NCBI GenBank assembly: GCA_037501455.1
Contig: CM074865.1
Location: 34,640,501-34,704,500, forward strand
Reading direction: 5' to 3'
Length of the DNA stretch: 64,000 bases
DNA from: Lantana camara
Lineage: Eukaryota > Streptophyta > Magnoliopsida > Lamiales > Verbenaceae
Shown here: positions 22,443 to 36,400 of the stretch, piece after piece
Layout of the letters: each line of letters opens with the position of its first letter
Numbering within the stretch: position 1 is the stretch's first letter
Made by a program: the position numbers and the translations under genes
Notes under the pieces: model-generated
What the model was told of the DNA's origin: nothing
Seen by the model: the letters and a program-made list of their open reading frames with translations, nothing else
Database searches by the model: none

Positions 22443-25400
22443 TGTAACAGCCCGACTCAGGGCCAAGTTGAGAAAGGTAAGTAAAGGGTTGCTCAAGAAG
22501 CGTTTATAACCTCGATCCTTATTAATCATCTTCATGCATTGCATTTTATGTGACCTATATGCTTTTATATGATATAATTTAATTAAATGTTCGTAGATTT
22601 AATTCTTTTCTCTATTTAATTTATACTTTGAAACTCTTTGCATAAAATCCTAGAATTCTAGTATTCATTCCTTTCCAGCACCTAAAACCCCTTCATATAC
22701 TTCAAAACCCATTCCTACAGTTTTAGGTTGGAAATTACAAAAATACCCCTACAGCTCAAAAATATTCCTACATTTCCCGAAACACTTTCACTATCCAATA
22801 TTTTAACCAAAAGAATCCTCACATTATTTCGAGGATCGTGATACTCTCCGTGAACCACAATTCCCATCCTAACTCCCGTAGTATCAAAAACCGGCAAAAA
22901 ACCCTAGCTTATGATTCGATCATCAATAAATCCTTATTCATCTACTTTTTGATATTCAAAATTATAGCCAAAACGACCCTCAAATTATTTTATGAATTTT
23001 CATGCATTTACCAAAAACTCGATTTCACCCATAGCATATTTATAAATATTTTCCTATTTAAAAATCATCATTTTATTTTAAAACAATTAGCTTTTAATCA
23101 ATAGTCGAAATTATACTTAAAACGATCCTTGAATTTTCCTCTACATTATAGTGATTTTTCCAAACTCTAAACTTTATCATAGCTTCGTTTATATAATTTT
23201 CTTATGATTTTCATCATCTTTAGTACTCATAATTTATAAACAAAAACTCCAAATATTTCATATTTATAATCAAAACGAAGCTCGTTTTTCACTCATTCTA
23301 TTATTAATTCACTACATCAAAATTTTATCTCTCGACTCTTGAATAAATTTTATATTATTTTTACATTTATTTTTAATCAAAATGACATCATCCATGACCT
23401 CATGGTCTTCTAGAAGGATTAAACAAATGGGCATAATTTTTCCACATTTCCTAGTTAATTACCTAGCATTTGTTCATGAAATAATTTAACCACATCTCCA
23501 ACTTAATTACCAAGCATTTGTTCAAATCTTAGGCAACCACATCTCCCATAAACTTTCATTTATTGCTTAGAAACCCCTCATGACTACCTATAAATACCCC
23601 CCTTAAGCCTCATTTATACCTCACAATTCAACACACAAAATTCACTCTCTCCTTCTCCATTCTCACGCCACAACCCTCTCTCTCTCTACAAGGTATGTTT
23701 TCTTCTATTATTTCATGTTTTATATAATGTTCTTAGTATAGAAATAATAGTAGCATGCCTAGGATTAATTAAATTATGCTTTAGGAATTTATTTTATGAA
23801 ATATGTGCATAATTGTTAGTTTAAATAATAATGTGAGCACATTATGAAATTTTATTCAATTAAATGCATGAATTATGATATGATATAATGTTCTTATATA
23901 TTTAAATGCTTATGATCTTGTTTGAATAAATTCATGCCTATAGTAATTTATTTAGAATTATTTTTCATAGAAAGTTCATATATTTTGCTATGTTAAGCTT
24001 TAATCTTATGTTATGAATATGAATGTGATAGAACATGTTACACACCCTCTTTGAATATTCAAATGAGCTTAAGAACATGTTCATAATGTTCTTGGATAAG
24101 TGTGTGTGCATGTGTGTGCCGTGAGTTATGTGTGGGTGTGTATGAATTAATTTTGTGTTATAAAGTGTTTAATTCATATGAAATTGAATAGTAAATGTTT
24201 TTAATAGTAATTTTGACTTTTTGGTCAACCAAAATCCCATTTATTTCGAAATTATTTCAAAAACAATTATAAAATAAGTTTTGGAATTTTTAAAGAAATA
24301 ATTTCCCCAAATTTTCCAAAAATCAATAAACTATGTAATATTTTTCAAAAGATAACCTACATTGTCAAATTAAACCTTGAATTTCATTTTAAACCTTACA
24401 ATTAGAATTATAATATAGTCAATAAATATTTGATTAGTTAAAGATCCCATAAACCCTGAATTTATTAATTAAACGGGTGAATTTAGGGTTTACCGGGAAA
24501 TCTTTAACGCAATACATAATGTGTACCTTCTATAATTATTTACTACATTGTTGTGTGCAATTGGATTAGTTAGGAACTAAGAACCTAGTTCTAAGTCAGT
24601 AGTAGTTATTACTTTCAGGCGAATATAGGATCGAAGAGTGGAATCCTCACAGTTCCACTTAAGTCTCGATACCGGTGAGGGTTTTAAATCTTTTCAACTG
24701 AAATCATGATAAAATACTTTACTTTATTTTCTTGAATTTCCTTTCAAGTTATTCTTCCCTTTATGGGAAGGTAATTCTTGTTAATTATTGAAAACATACA
24801 TTTACCCGAGAAGTACTTAGTACCTTTTTACGGGTAAATATTCTCGTCTTGCAAGTAAAAATTATTGTTTTTCCTATGGGCCCGGTGGTCTTGGTAGAAG
24901 TAGTAGTCCGGGAGGCACGGGCCGAGGACTACTATTATACCAGCCGCCAACTAGATCTTGGTGGTGGTCTAACTGGAGGTTAGTTATTCCACACCAAGTG
25001 ACGGGAAAAGGTACGCCCCTCCCACAATCTTGTTCATCGTCACTAGGGCTTGCAACCCTACGTGACACCGGAGGAAGAAGGATGGTACTCTCGTATTTGT
25101 TTTATTAAGTACCGGCACCTTGATCAGTGTCGTTACTATTTTTCTCGGATTTTACGGTGTTAAGGTTGGAGACGCCTAACTTGCGGGCATAAAATCATTT
25201 TCAAAACGGTTCATAAAGTTTCTAAAGTATAGCCTATATTCCCCCTACTCCTATTTCAACCAAATATGAACCGGATATTATTGTCATATACTTATTTGTT
25301 ATTATATGATATATACATTTCAAATCAAGACTTTCTTGGTCAAAACATTTTCAAAATCTTACTTAAAATCCTAAATCTCAAACCCCCGTCACTTAGTCAT

Positions 25401-25773
25401 TTTGACTAACCCTCCTACTCTTTTAATTCATGGTTTCAGGAATCATTCCAGCGACGCCTTAGAGGTATCTTGAAGCTTTAAGGTGTCACTTACCAGTCAT
25501 TTAGATTAATCACAAGTGCATGTACAGCTTTCAATAAGCACTCTTTCGTGAATATAAACCTATCGTTGTAATTACTTATCCAACTTAATATCACGTGTCT
25601 CGTTATATATTATTCCCCTTTTACTGTTTAAGTTTATTTTTCCGTTGCATTTAAATTTTATACTCTGGTATTGTATAGTCTTGTCCGTTCGCCGAAGTAT
25701 TTCTCGAGTGCTAGGTCTCACATCCACTCGGGAAGTACAACGGTGCGGGGTTGTAGTGTTAAGGGGCGCTACA
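22443..25773 (+). repeat. 3' LTR of element A2
   Basis: 3331 bp, same length as the 5' copy and identical in every segment compared. Equivalent landmarks: TATA 23589, donor 23693, mini-exon 24619-24674, hairpins 24901-25065, last exon from 25440. It ends GCTACA at 25773, then the AGCAC duplication. Confidence 0.95.
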
Positions 25774-25778
25774 AGCAC

Positions 25779-27288
25779 CGTGGCCGAAATCGTTCTCCTA
25801 CACCTGCACCTCCACAACCACCGCCGACAGAGGTCTTTGTTAATTTAGTTATCAACATTATCGATCAGAGGCTTCGGGATTATGTACCACCGGCACCTCC
25901 AGCACCACCTACACCTGCTGTACCGCCCGAGGCACCAATTTCAGTTATACTTAGGGAGTTCAGAACCAACGACCTCCCAAGTTTTTTAAGGGAAATGATA
26001 TACAAGCAGAAATGTGGTTGAAAGAAGTGGAGAGGATCTGGGAGCTCATTCCATGTGAATCCTGGGAGAAGGCTCGATGTACTATTACTTTGATATAAGG
26101 GGAAGCCTACTCTTGGTGGGAAAGCACACGGATTGTATTGGAAGCAGCTGGAGAGGAGATCAATTGGGAAGTCTTTACTCGGGAGTTTAAGAATAAATTC
26201 ATCCCTCCTTCATCCCGTACTCGAAGATTGAGGGAATTCACTGAATTAAAGCAGGGATCGAGGTCTATAGCTGAGTATATTTCAGAGTACGAGAGGTTAT
26301 CTCGCTATGCACCTAATATAGTGAGTGATGACTTCCACAAGGCTATGCAGTTTGTTCAGGGGCTTCGACCGGATATCCAGACAGCTCTTGAGGCGGTCAA
26401 CACGAGCACTTGGGCGAAGGCTACTTTAAAGGCCTTAAAAGTTAAAGATTTTGTGAATGATCGGAGACCATCTTACCGCCAGGGACCGGGATTAGGTTCA
26501 GGTTCGGGATTTAATAAGGGAAAGAGGCCTATGACTTCATCAGGTCCACCACAAAAAGGACCTTTCAAGAAGCCTAGAACAGGAGGTCAGAATGCTCCAA
26601 TTCCACGAGCACCTCAGGCTCTACCAGCTCCTACGGGAAATCACCGAGATCAACCTCCGTGTACTTATTGTGGAGGACCGACCCACTCTTACAATCATTG
26701 CAGAAAGAGATTAGGGTTATGTCTGATTTTTGGAAAAGGGGATCATATGGCGTTTGCTTGTCCTGATCAGAAACCGGGATTTCAAGCTGGAGCACAAAGA
26801 CCGATGATCCAGGCTCGTGCTTATGCCCTCGAGGGCGAGGAGCAGAACGTTGAGGCCGATCCAAACGCCATAGTGGAAGGTACCGTTTGCATTCATAACA
26901 CGAGCATTCATGCATTATTCGATCCGGGTGCCACTCATTCTTTTATATCTCGTGATCTATGTGCTTCTCTGTGCCTACCTGTTAGTTGTTCGAATTCTTG
27001 CTATTTTGTGAGTTCTCCTCTTGGAGGAAGTTTGCAGACAGATTGGGTTGTTCGGGGTTGTTCAGTGTTGATAGAAGGGAAAGATTATCCGGCAGATTTT
27101 ATCGTGATGTCTATGAAGAGTATGGGGTAATTTTTGGGATGGATTGGTTATACCGGTATCGGGCCGAAGTTGATTGTTTTAAGAAGAAGATTAAGTTGGG
27201 TAAAGAGTTGATTGGGGAAGTTGGGACGAAGAATGTACCACTCGTATCATTTGTGGAAGCTCACAAGTTAATAAAGGATGGAGCCACG
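25779..27288 (+). pseudogene. gag-protease remnant of element A
   Basis: Continues the gag frame interrupted at 13313. A proline-rich N-terminal part is followed by a frameshift near 25985, a stop near 26096, then a long open piece 26138-27130. That piece has the capsid-like region, one good zinc knuckle (CTYCGGPTHSYNHC) and a damaged second one (CLIFGKGDH, with Phe in place of the second Cys). The protease core [10 protein letters not shown] is kept. A frameshift near 27112 moves the reading to another frame up to 27288, where antisense LTR E breaks it. It cannot make a functional polyprotein. Confidence 0.85.
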
Positions 27289-30200
27289 TGTAACACCCCA
27301 AGCGGTGGGGCACCACACCCCCGCACTATGACCCGACACGTATACGAAATGGAGAGTCCGCACACGCACCAAGTCATAGCGAACGGGTGACTAACAAAAA
27401 CACACACACTAGCTAGGCGGTACCTAACCCTGAACAAAAGAGAATATGCTAAACATGAAAGCGAAAGCCAGACAAAAATACCAACTTTCAAAAACTTTAG
27501 TACAAAAAAAACATATTGAGCAATACATAAGTCAAGATCATCTACACGGGTTCAACTAATCAATCGAACCTGTCATATCCTATCCCGAACATTTACACAA
27601 CAAGACGGGTTCAACTGGCCCTAGAAACCTATCCCGAATAATCATATAATCACAACGGGTTCATCTAATCCGAGCACCTGTCCTAACCTGTCCCGAATTC
27701 CATACATTCGGTTCATAATTTCAAACATGCATGTAACATATCTTATACAAAATTTACGAATCAGAAATCAGAGCAAAATACTTAACAAACTGAAACGTAT
27801 AGATACAGACTCAAAAGACACGACACACCGCCGCCTACCACGAACTCCAACGCGAACCTAAACCGAAACCTGCACACTAAAAACATAAAAGGGGGAGGGG
27901 TCAGTCCAAAGACTGAGCGAGGGGCTAAGGCACGCACGCTATACATATATATACAGAGCACAGCATATAGTAGAAGCGATGTTCGTAAACCCGGGGTTAG
28001 TTTTTGCACGCCAAAACATTTTCCCGTGATAGTATACATATAGGGAGACTTATCAAACAAATCTTGAATCACACGTTTCTTAAGGCATAAACTCAGATTC
28101 ATGCAGACTTAGCACACATACCTAAACATACCTTTTTAGGTTGAAAGCATAACAATTTTTATCTTAACTTAAGAGTCTAACCCCGTTTCATGAACTTATA
28201 ACCGACAAACATAACGAAACTCGGCGGGTACGAGTACACAACCAACCAACTCCTTAGCAAAGCAAAGCAAAGACGAAGTAAAAAGCATAAACCAATCCAA
28301 CCTTTCTCCGTTTGGGGAAGAGAGCGGCCACTCTCAACCCCCACACATATCTTATCTTATACTGGTGGAGTCGGGGGACCCTACCCGATCCTGACGGGTT
28401 ATACCGCCGGCATATGAGACCTGTTTTCCCCTCGACCTCCTGAGGATGAGCTAGGCCTCACCTTGGTGGAGAAGTGCACAGGGGCTGCAACCAGCGACCC
28501 CATGGCCGTCCCGGGTCTCCCTTACCGACAAATCCGGGTCCCATCACACATATAAACACACATATCTCGAAAACTTAACCCGCTACACGCAGATAGACAG
28601 ACATATCTCATGCGTATCGTACTTATCATATCGTACGTACATACCACACATACTCTTACTTCAAAATCATATCAAAACGGAGCTTAAGCATACATAGGCT
28701 CATACATAGCGTTCGTACTTTCAAACTTACGATAAAACCAACAAAATACATATCTCGCACATATTTACGTATACATAGAGGCTTATAAGTCGCATGTATT
28801 CAAAACGAGCACATTGCAATAGGGTATAACTATATCCTAACCTCACCTAGTACCAAACACAGCCGAAAACACAGCAAATAGTTCACCCCGGAACCTGCAC
28901 GACTCACTTGTCACCACCCCGGGTGCACCTGAACAACTGAACACACAAAATACAACACCGAGCTCAGACTCAGACTCAGACAACCACACAGAACACACGG
29001 CGATGCTCAAGCACTTAAGAAACGTAATAATATAAGTAAGAGTCAAATTCATATTAATTATATGCAAAACAAAATATTAAGGCATGTTCATACGCACAAT
29101 TAATGCAATTGGGGAGCTCGAAAGGCAATGGAATTCACATTATTTCATATCAATTCATATATTGCACATTTACAAAGCAATCAGATCAAATTCACCTATA
29201 ACATTTCATAAATTTACACGTATTACAAAGCCAAATAAATCATATAATAACATGCTATGAATTCTATTTAAAGATCACGAAGTTACATATCAAATTCCAA
29301 TTTACGTGATTAAACCTTAATTCAAAGTTTCAAGGTTAGACATATTAACTTCTTATAATAAAATTATAATTAGCATATTTGTTTATCAAGTAGCAATGAT
29401 TAATTAATTCAATCCGTACAAATTTACATACTTGGGAAAATTACACAAATATCCCCTCTAAGTTAAGCAAATAGCACAAATTTAACATATCGGGATTCTA
29501 TTTATCAAATCACCTATCACATTTCATTTCATACATGATCTCGTACACATTGGATTACAATTCGATTGACAAATCTAGCAAATCGCAATTAATTTACATT
29601 TAGAACAATTAAATCAAATAATTCCAATTACACAAATAAATTCATAACAAATAAACCGAGCGTCCGATTAACGAACGGGAAGTGGTGTTGGACTCACCAC
29701 GAAGAAGCGGACAAACTGTCCGAAGGTCACCGGAGCGCCGCCGCCGGAGCTGCCGAAACGTGCTGGAAAAATCCCGAAAATTCACGCTTACAAGAATTCC
29801 TCGTGCTCGTTCCAAATCCTCGATCAATTTCGGGAAATTCCAAGCCAATCTTCTCCAATTTCAAATCCAAAAATACGAAAACCCTAAAATCTTCGAAATC
29901 AAATTACGTCCAAACCGGTGAATGAAAATGAGATCCGAAAGAGGCATTGTCTTACTCGTGACGAGCTCTTCGAAACCCCCAAGGTGGTCGCTTAAAAATA
30001 TCTTCGGAGCTAGCCCTGCCGTTACACCACCGCTGCGCCATCGCGATCTGCCACCAAACAGCCAAATCTGGAGTCATGTGATCAATGGATAATAGTTCTC
30101 GTCGTTCCGAACAACTTTCGTGAAGAGCCAGTGGCTAAAAGATCGACGAAAAAGGGCCCCCGTTGGTCGCCGAAGTTTCTGCTGCCGCTCAAGTCACCGG

Positions 30201-30618
30201 AAACACCACCTACGACCAAAATTAGATGAAATCGATGCCGGAAATGAACTCAGGGGGTCGAAAAACCTTGGAAAACACTAACCTTGGTCCGAAAAAACCA
30301 CCGAAAGGCGCCGAAACTCGCCGCTACAGTGTCGCGCGCCGCTGCTGCGAGCCTCAGGAGGTGCGTACGGCGCCGTCGCGGCCTGGATGGCCGCGCCGCC
30401 AACGTCCATCGATGCGCCGGGAAGCCTTCTTGCCGGGCCTGGGGCGCGTGTTGCCGGAAGCCCGTCGGAAATCCCCGAAAATCGCCGGCGAAGCGGCGGC
30501 TCCGCCACCTCCTCCAGCCGCGCATGAAAAATAGCGATATCTCCGCCATCGGTCATTGGTTGGTCGAGATCTTGGTACGGTTGTGACCGCGTCGTCGAGC
30601 TCTTTGAAAAGCACTATT
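27289..30618 (-). mobile_element. LTR E: truncated antisense gypsy LTR inside pol of A
   Basis: Read on the minus strand, its end (CATAGTGCGGGGGTGTGGTG ... GGGGTGTTACA) matches the end of LTR B (CATAGTGCGGGGGATGTGGTG ... GGTGCTACA). So it is a related LTR in reverse, with its 3' end at 27289. The other end shows no LTR terminus and no copy of the flank CCACG. About 125 nt of the pol gene of A (compare A2 19460-19585) is missing at the right junction. This suggests a deletion that removed the 5' end of E together with host sequence. It contains GC-rich stretches (30300-30560) and three diverged CGGGTTCA repeats (27546-27705). Open frames inside are fortuitous. Confidence 0.65.
27546..27705. 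repeat. degenerate CGGGTTCA tandem repeat
   Basis: Three copies of about 50-60 bp start ACGGGTTCA at 27547, 27609 and 27657, each ending in TATCCCGAA or TGTCCCGAA. CGGG and CCCG could pair within a unit. It lies within the antisense LTR E. Confidence 0.5.
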
Positions 30619-33431
30619 GGTTTGTGATTGACTTATATCCGGGATCAGAACCGTACTCCAAGACTCTTTATAGAATGGCTCCGGCAGAGTTGAAAGAATT
30701 GAAGATTCAACTCGAGGAACTACTCAAGATTGGGTACATCCGACCGAGTTCATCTCCGTGGGGTGCTCCGGTTCTTTTTGTTAAGAAGAAAGATGGGACG
30801 TTGAGAATGTGCATAGATTACCGGGAGCTTAATCAGATGATTATCAAGAATAAGTATCCGTTGCCCCATATTGAGGATTTATTCGATATGTTGCAAGGTT
30901 CGGGAATTTATTCAAAATTGGATTTAAGACAAGGGTACTATCAGTTGAAAATCCAGGAAGAGGACATTCCAAAGACAGGATTTAACACCCGGTATGGGCA
31001 TTATGAGTTCGTAGTGATACCTTTTGGTTTAACTAATGCCCCTGCAGCATTTATGGACATGATGCATCGGATTTTTCGGCCTTACTTGGATAAATTCGTG
31101 GTAATATTTATTGCTGACATTCTTGTTTATTCGAGGACTCCGGAAGATCATGCTCGACATCTGAGAATGGTATTGGAAACGTTGAGAGAGCACCGGTTGT
31201 ATGCGAAGTTTAGTAAGTGTGAGTTTTGGATTGACCGGGTTGCTTTTCTAGGTCATATCGTCTCAAGTAAGGGTTTGGAAGTAGATCCTTAGAAGATTGA
31301 GACAGTTATTCAGTGGTAGAGTCCGAAGAATGCTTCCGATATCAGAAGTTTCTTGGGTTTGGCAGGTTATTACCGAAGATTCGTGCAGGATTTCTCTAAG
31401 ATTGCCGCCCCTTTAACACGATTGACTAAGAAGGAAGTTAAATTTGAGTGGGGCGAGGCATGTGAAGCGAGTTTTCAACTCTTGAAGGAAAAGTTGACCA
31501 CTGCACCGGTATTAGCACTTCCCAAAGGCACTGAAGGATACACAGTTTATACGGACGCCTCGAAAGAAGGGTTGGGATGTGTTTTGATGCAGAATGGTAA
31601 AGTGATAGCTTATCCCTCGAGGAAACTGAAGGATCATGAATAGAATTATCCCACTCACGATCTCGAACTTGCAGCAGTGATCTTTGCTTTGGGAAAGTGG
31701 AGATACTATCTTTATGGAATTTCCTTTGAGATTTTTTCCGACCACAAGAGTCTCCAGTATTTGTTTTCTCAAAAGGAGTTGAACAAGAGACAAAGCCGTT
31801 GGACGGAGATGTTGGCAGATTATGAGTGTACAATTCAATACCACCCCGGAAAGGCCAACGTGGTCGCTGATGCGCTTAGTAGGAAAGCTAGCGTGTCAAG
31901 TGTTAAGGTGGAAGTTGAGGATGAATCTGAGTTTTTCAAGCTGAGAGCTAGTATTCGGAATATTACCGTTCAGCCGGATCTTCAGCAGAGATTATTTGAA
32001 GTTCAGAGAGTGGATTCCGAGGTTTAGAAATTAGTGCAGAAAGCTAGAATCGATCCAGAGAGTCCATTTGGATTCGATGATACCGGGCTTCTAAGGTTTA
32101 AAAACAGAGTGGTTGTACCGGAAGAGTTGAAACGGTTGATATTGGAAGAAGCTCATCGGTTAGGGTATTCGATACATCCCGGGGGAAATAAGATATATAA
32201 GGATTTAAAGCAATTTTATTGGTGGAATGGACTTAAGTGGGATGTGATCAACTTCGTGAAACATTGCTTGACTTGCCAAGTTGTGAAAGCAGAGCATTAG
32301 AAGCCATCGGGTCTACTTCAACCGTTACCTATTCCAGAATGGAAATGGCAACAAGTGGCGATGGATTTTGTTTCAGGTCTTCCACAAGTGAAGGGTGGTT
32401 TAGATGGAATTTGGGTGATCGTGGATCGATTGACAAAATCGGCACATTTTTTTTGCTATTCGGATGTCGGATAAAGTGACTAAGCTAGCTAAGAAGTATG
32501 CTGATGAAATTGTCCGACTTCATGGAGTGCCGGTTAGCATTGTATCAGATCGGGATCCGAGGTTTACTTCTAGATTTTGGCAAGAATTGCAAAGAAATCT
32601 GGGAACAAGGCTTCAATTCAGCACAACTTTCCATCCTCAGACAGACGGGCAATCAGAGAGGTTAATTAAATATTTGGAGGATGTGCATTGGATTTTCCGA
32701 GTTCGTGGAACGAGCAATTGCCTTTGATTGAATTGGCTCGATAGAAATGACTCCATATGAGGCTCTCTACTGACGGAGATGCAGGTCTCCGTTGTTCTTT
32801 GATTTGGAAGAATGGAATTGGACCAAACAGGACGGTGTAAAATGAGGGGAGAAAAAGGAAAAACCCTCCAAGGCAGTACAAGGCGATTGATAAGGTCCAA
32901 ATAATCAGACAACGAATGAAAGCAGCTCAGGATCGACATAAAAGTTATGCGGATCACCGAAGAAAGAATCTTGAGTTTGAGATCGGTGATAGGGTTTTCT
33001 TAAAAGCTTCTCCACGAAAAGGATTTTCAAGGATTGGTAAGGAAGGAAAATTGAATCCTCGATATTTGGGACCGTATGAGACTCTTGAGAAAATTAGAGA
33101 TACGGCCTACCGTTTGGATCTACTGCCGAGTTTGACCGGAATTCACAATGTATTTCATGTTTCTCAGCTTCGGAAGTATTATCCGGATGAATCCGAGATC
33201 CTACCCTTTGAGGAAGTGGAACTTGAGCCTAACCTTACCTTCGTTCAGAAACCGGTTAAGATTTTGGATCAGAAATTGCAAGAACTAAGAAACCGACAAA
33301 TCCCACTAGTTAAAGTCTTATGGAGAAGTGATAAAACGGAAGAGGCTACGTGGGAGACGGAGGATAAGATGAAAAGATTTCATCCCGAGTTGTTTCGGGC
33401 GATCAATGAATCCGAGGACGGATTCTTTTAA
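30619..33431 (+). pseudogene. pol remnant of element A (RT, RNase H, integrase, chromodomain)
   Basis: Resumes at the start of the reverse transcriptase. It is well aligned with A2 but carries stops near 31290, 31317, 31641, 32025 and 32298, a frameshift near 32455, and a disrupted, partly deleted stretch at about 32690-32910. The RT active-site motif reads FIADIL instead of FIDDIL, so the enzyme would be dead even without the stops. RNase H (YTDAS) and the integrase segments SDRDPRFTS and QTDGQSER can still be read. The last open part, 32916-33431, holds the chromodomain-like tail with a TWETEDKM segment and ends TAA at 33429-33431, by the polypurine tract AAGGGGGAGAG. Confidence 0.9.
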
Positions 33432-33442
33432 GGGGGAGAGGT

Positions 33443-36400
33443 TGTGACGCCCCGATATTTCGGCCGTACAGGTATGACGTATATGTTTACCAAATTGCGC
33501 TAATTAATTGTTTATAAGTGATTTGTATATTTAATTTTATATTAAATGTTAAAATGTTAAATTTATATTTCTTTAATTTAACTAGTATTATTTAATTATA
33601 TCTTAATGTTATTAATATTCAATGTATATTTTAAACGTGAACTTTGTTATTTATTTAAATATGTAATTGAATTTTGTTATTCATTATGAATTTAAATTTT
33701 GCTATATCTTATGAAATTCTTTGAATTTATTTATGCATTGCTCATTATTGTTATAAACGTGCTTCGTTTTTGTATGATTTGAAATCGAAATTTTGTGAAA
33801 ATTTAATATGTCGGAGATATACGTGTTATGAATGTGAATATGTGTTCGTTTCATGTTTTTGGATTCATTTGCATTAGTTTCGAATTTATTTTGTTCTTGG
33901 AATCAAAATCGGGGGCTAATGAGCAATTAGCGCACCCTTGGTTCCGTATGTGATATCTTGAGCTAGGAAACTCGGATTCGAGTTTCGTCAACTTCACTGA
34001 ACTCATAACAAAAATTCAAGTTTAATGAACTTAGCCTTATATTTTTCCAAGGTTATTTGAACCTCCGACATTCAACCGAAAAGTGCTACGTTCGTCAAAA
34101 CTGCTACCTTTTACTAAAAGAGCCATATCTTCCTCAATCCTTGACCAAATTAACCGTGGTTTGATTCGTTGGAACCCTAACTCAATCCTCTAACTGGAAT
34201 TAATCATCCCAAACCGAACTAACCCTCATCACTTAGAGAAAACTCAGCCAAAATCTTCTGCTCTCCAGTTTTCCCGTAACACTTGCCGAGCTTGGAGATT
34301 CAAGGCTCAAATCTCCTCCAAACTTCATCCAATCCACAAGGTAAGCTTAGGGTTGTAATATAAATTCAATATGTGTCATTTTAAGCTATGCATCCCGAAT
34401 TTTGAGCATGCTTTCATGGGATTTTGGAGAAGATGATTGAATAGTACGTTGGGAGCCAAAAATTTGATCTCATCCATTCCTTGTTGCTTTTGCTTATTTT
34501 ATGGCATGAAAGTGATCATCTAAGCTTCCTATTTTCATTTATGATCATTGATTATATGGTAGTTGAAGATTTGATGAGATACCATTAATGGCATTTTGGA
34601 AATTTTCATGAAATGATCATCCTTTCTCTTCCTCATGTACTGAACTGCTGCTGTTGCGTTTTGGGACCTTATTTGCTGTCATTTGCTGCCTTATTTTCAC
34701 CTTTTTGTTGCCGGCAAGTTGGTTGAAATATGCATGAAGTTGCTGCCCTGTTTTATGATGTTTTGCCCTGTTTTTCGGGCTTGTTTACTGCGTTTTGCTG
34801 CTGTCAGTTGCTGCGCTTTTCCTTGCTTTGTTGCAGTCCGTTTTCAGTTAGTTTCTGAGCATTTTTGGCCTGTTTTGCTACTGATTTCTTCCCTTCATTG
34901 CTGCTACCTACTGCTGTGTATTTATGTAATGAAAATAGGGGATATGCTTCGTGTTGGGCTGCAGTTGCATGACTGAAATGGATCTCCCCGGGCGGGGAGA
35001 TTTTGGCCATGAAAAGTCCCGGCCGGGTAGCTTTGTGCAGACCCGGGCGGGGACTTTTGGTGTACAAAATCTCCCCAGGCGGGGAGATTGAATTTGGAGC
35101 TCTGTGTGTTGCTGTTTTGTTGCTGCCTTTCTTTTCTTCATGTAATGTGGTGTGGCTTATGTAATGTATTTATGCATGCAGGTGTGTGCGTGTATTTATG
35201 TTGCATGCATGAAATAAGTTTAAGATTGAATTGTAAATGCATGACTGTGCATGTATACCTACGTGCATACATATATATATAATTATATTTGAATGCATGT
35301 AATATAAAGTTGATTTATTGGTAATATTTGCATGCATGTTATTATTGTATTGTGCATGGTTAATTATATATAAATGCATGCTGCTATGGACCTATTTACT
35401 TCATGTATAATTATTTTATTTGGTGTAATTTGCATGTATGTTGTACGAATATAAGTAATATATGATTTTATTTTTATTACTTAAGAGCTTGGTTGATTAT
35501 ATATTAATTATTGTTTAATTTATTTCAAGTTTTGAATTAAATTGTTACCTATTTCATGTTCTTATCTAATTCTCGATCTTGAATTGAATGTATTTAATTA
35601 TCTATCCTCTAATTGTAAACGTGATATAGTACGTGATATGATCGTTATTTGAATTCCTTGGATTGATTTGGTATAAAATATGAAATTCACGACTTGAATG
35701 AATATGAACGCTTCCTTGAACGAATGAATGACTCGTTTATATGATTTAAATGCATTAATCGTGCACATGAACGTGTTCATTACATAATATTATCTTTTAT
35801 GCATTCATATCATGATCATTACATTGCCGAGCGTCTTATATGGTCATTTTGAGTCTCACTTCACCTTTCTTGCACAGATTTTGATCCAGTTGGAGACGAG
35901 GCCAGCCAGTGAGGCTCTTGAGTTCTCCTTTTTGCCGTTTAAGGTGGGTTTCTGTACTATTTAGATAAAATGACCCAATATACCATTATGTGCAAAGTTT
36001 TGAGCCAAAGATATAAGTAGATATATATTGAGTCACTTTCGTGTAAATGATTTCGAACGTAAAATCCTTTTTCTTCTAATACCCTACCGATTATTTTGGC
36101 GAGATCATGATTGATTGCATTGATTGGGGCCCGGGGACTTGGTGTGAGTGGCTATCCGGGGAGGCATGGGCTGACGGTGATCCCTCACACTAGTTCCCAC
36201 CAAACTACGGTTATACCGGGCCTCGCCAGGAGATTGGCGGGGAATGGGAGCCGAGCGCCATCTGGGGAGTCATGTAACCCCTTTTGGTCATTGATTGGGT
36301 GGCCGGGCCTTGCAAACCCATCCACCACCCGAAGGAAGAAGGTGTATATGACCGATTGACTAGAATCGAATGATTGTGCACAAAAGAATAATTGTATGAT

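Larger units (their letters stand above)
13314..25773 (+). mobile_element. Element A2: intact young Ty3/gypsy chromovirus
   Basis: A complete 12,460-bp element inserted in gag of element A, with a perfect 5-bp target duplication AGCAC (13309-13313 and 25774-25778). Its two LTRs are each 3331 bp (offset exactly 9129) and identical wherever I compared them. It has a primer site, an extra ORF (16768-17523), one uninterrupted gag-pol (18005-22414) and a polypurine tract. The LTR identity implies very recent insertion. Domain order and chromodomain place it among chromoviruses, probably Tekay/Del-like. Confidence 0.95.

Noticed and set aside
26631..26915. Minus-strand frames over the gag remnant of A
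   Set aside because: Shadows of the plus-strand gag coding sequence.
30226..30614. Several overlapping open frames on both strands
   Set aside because: They come from GC-rich sequence poor in stops within LTR E; no domain and no coding pattern.
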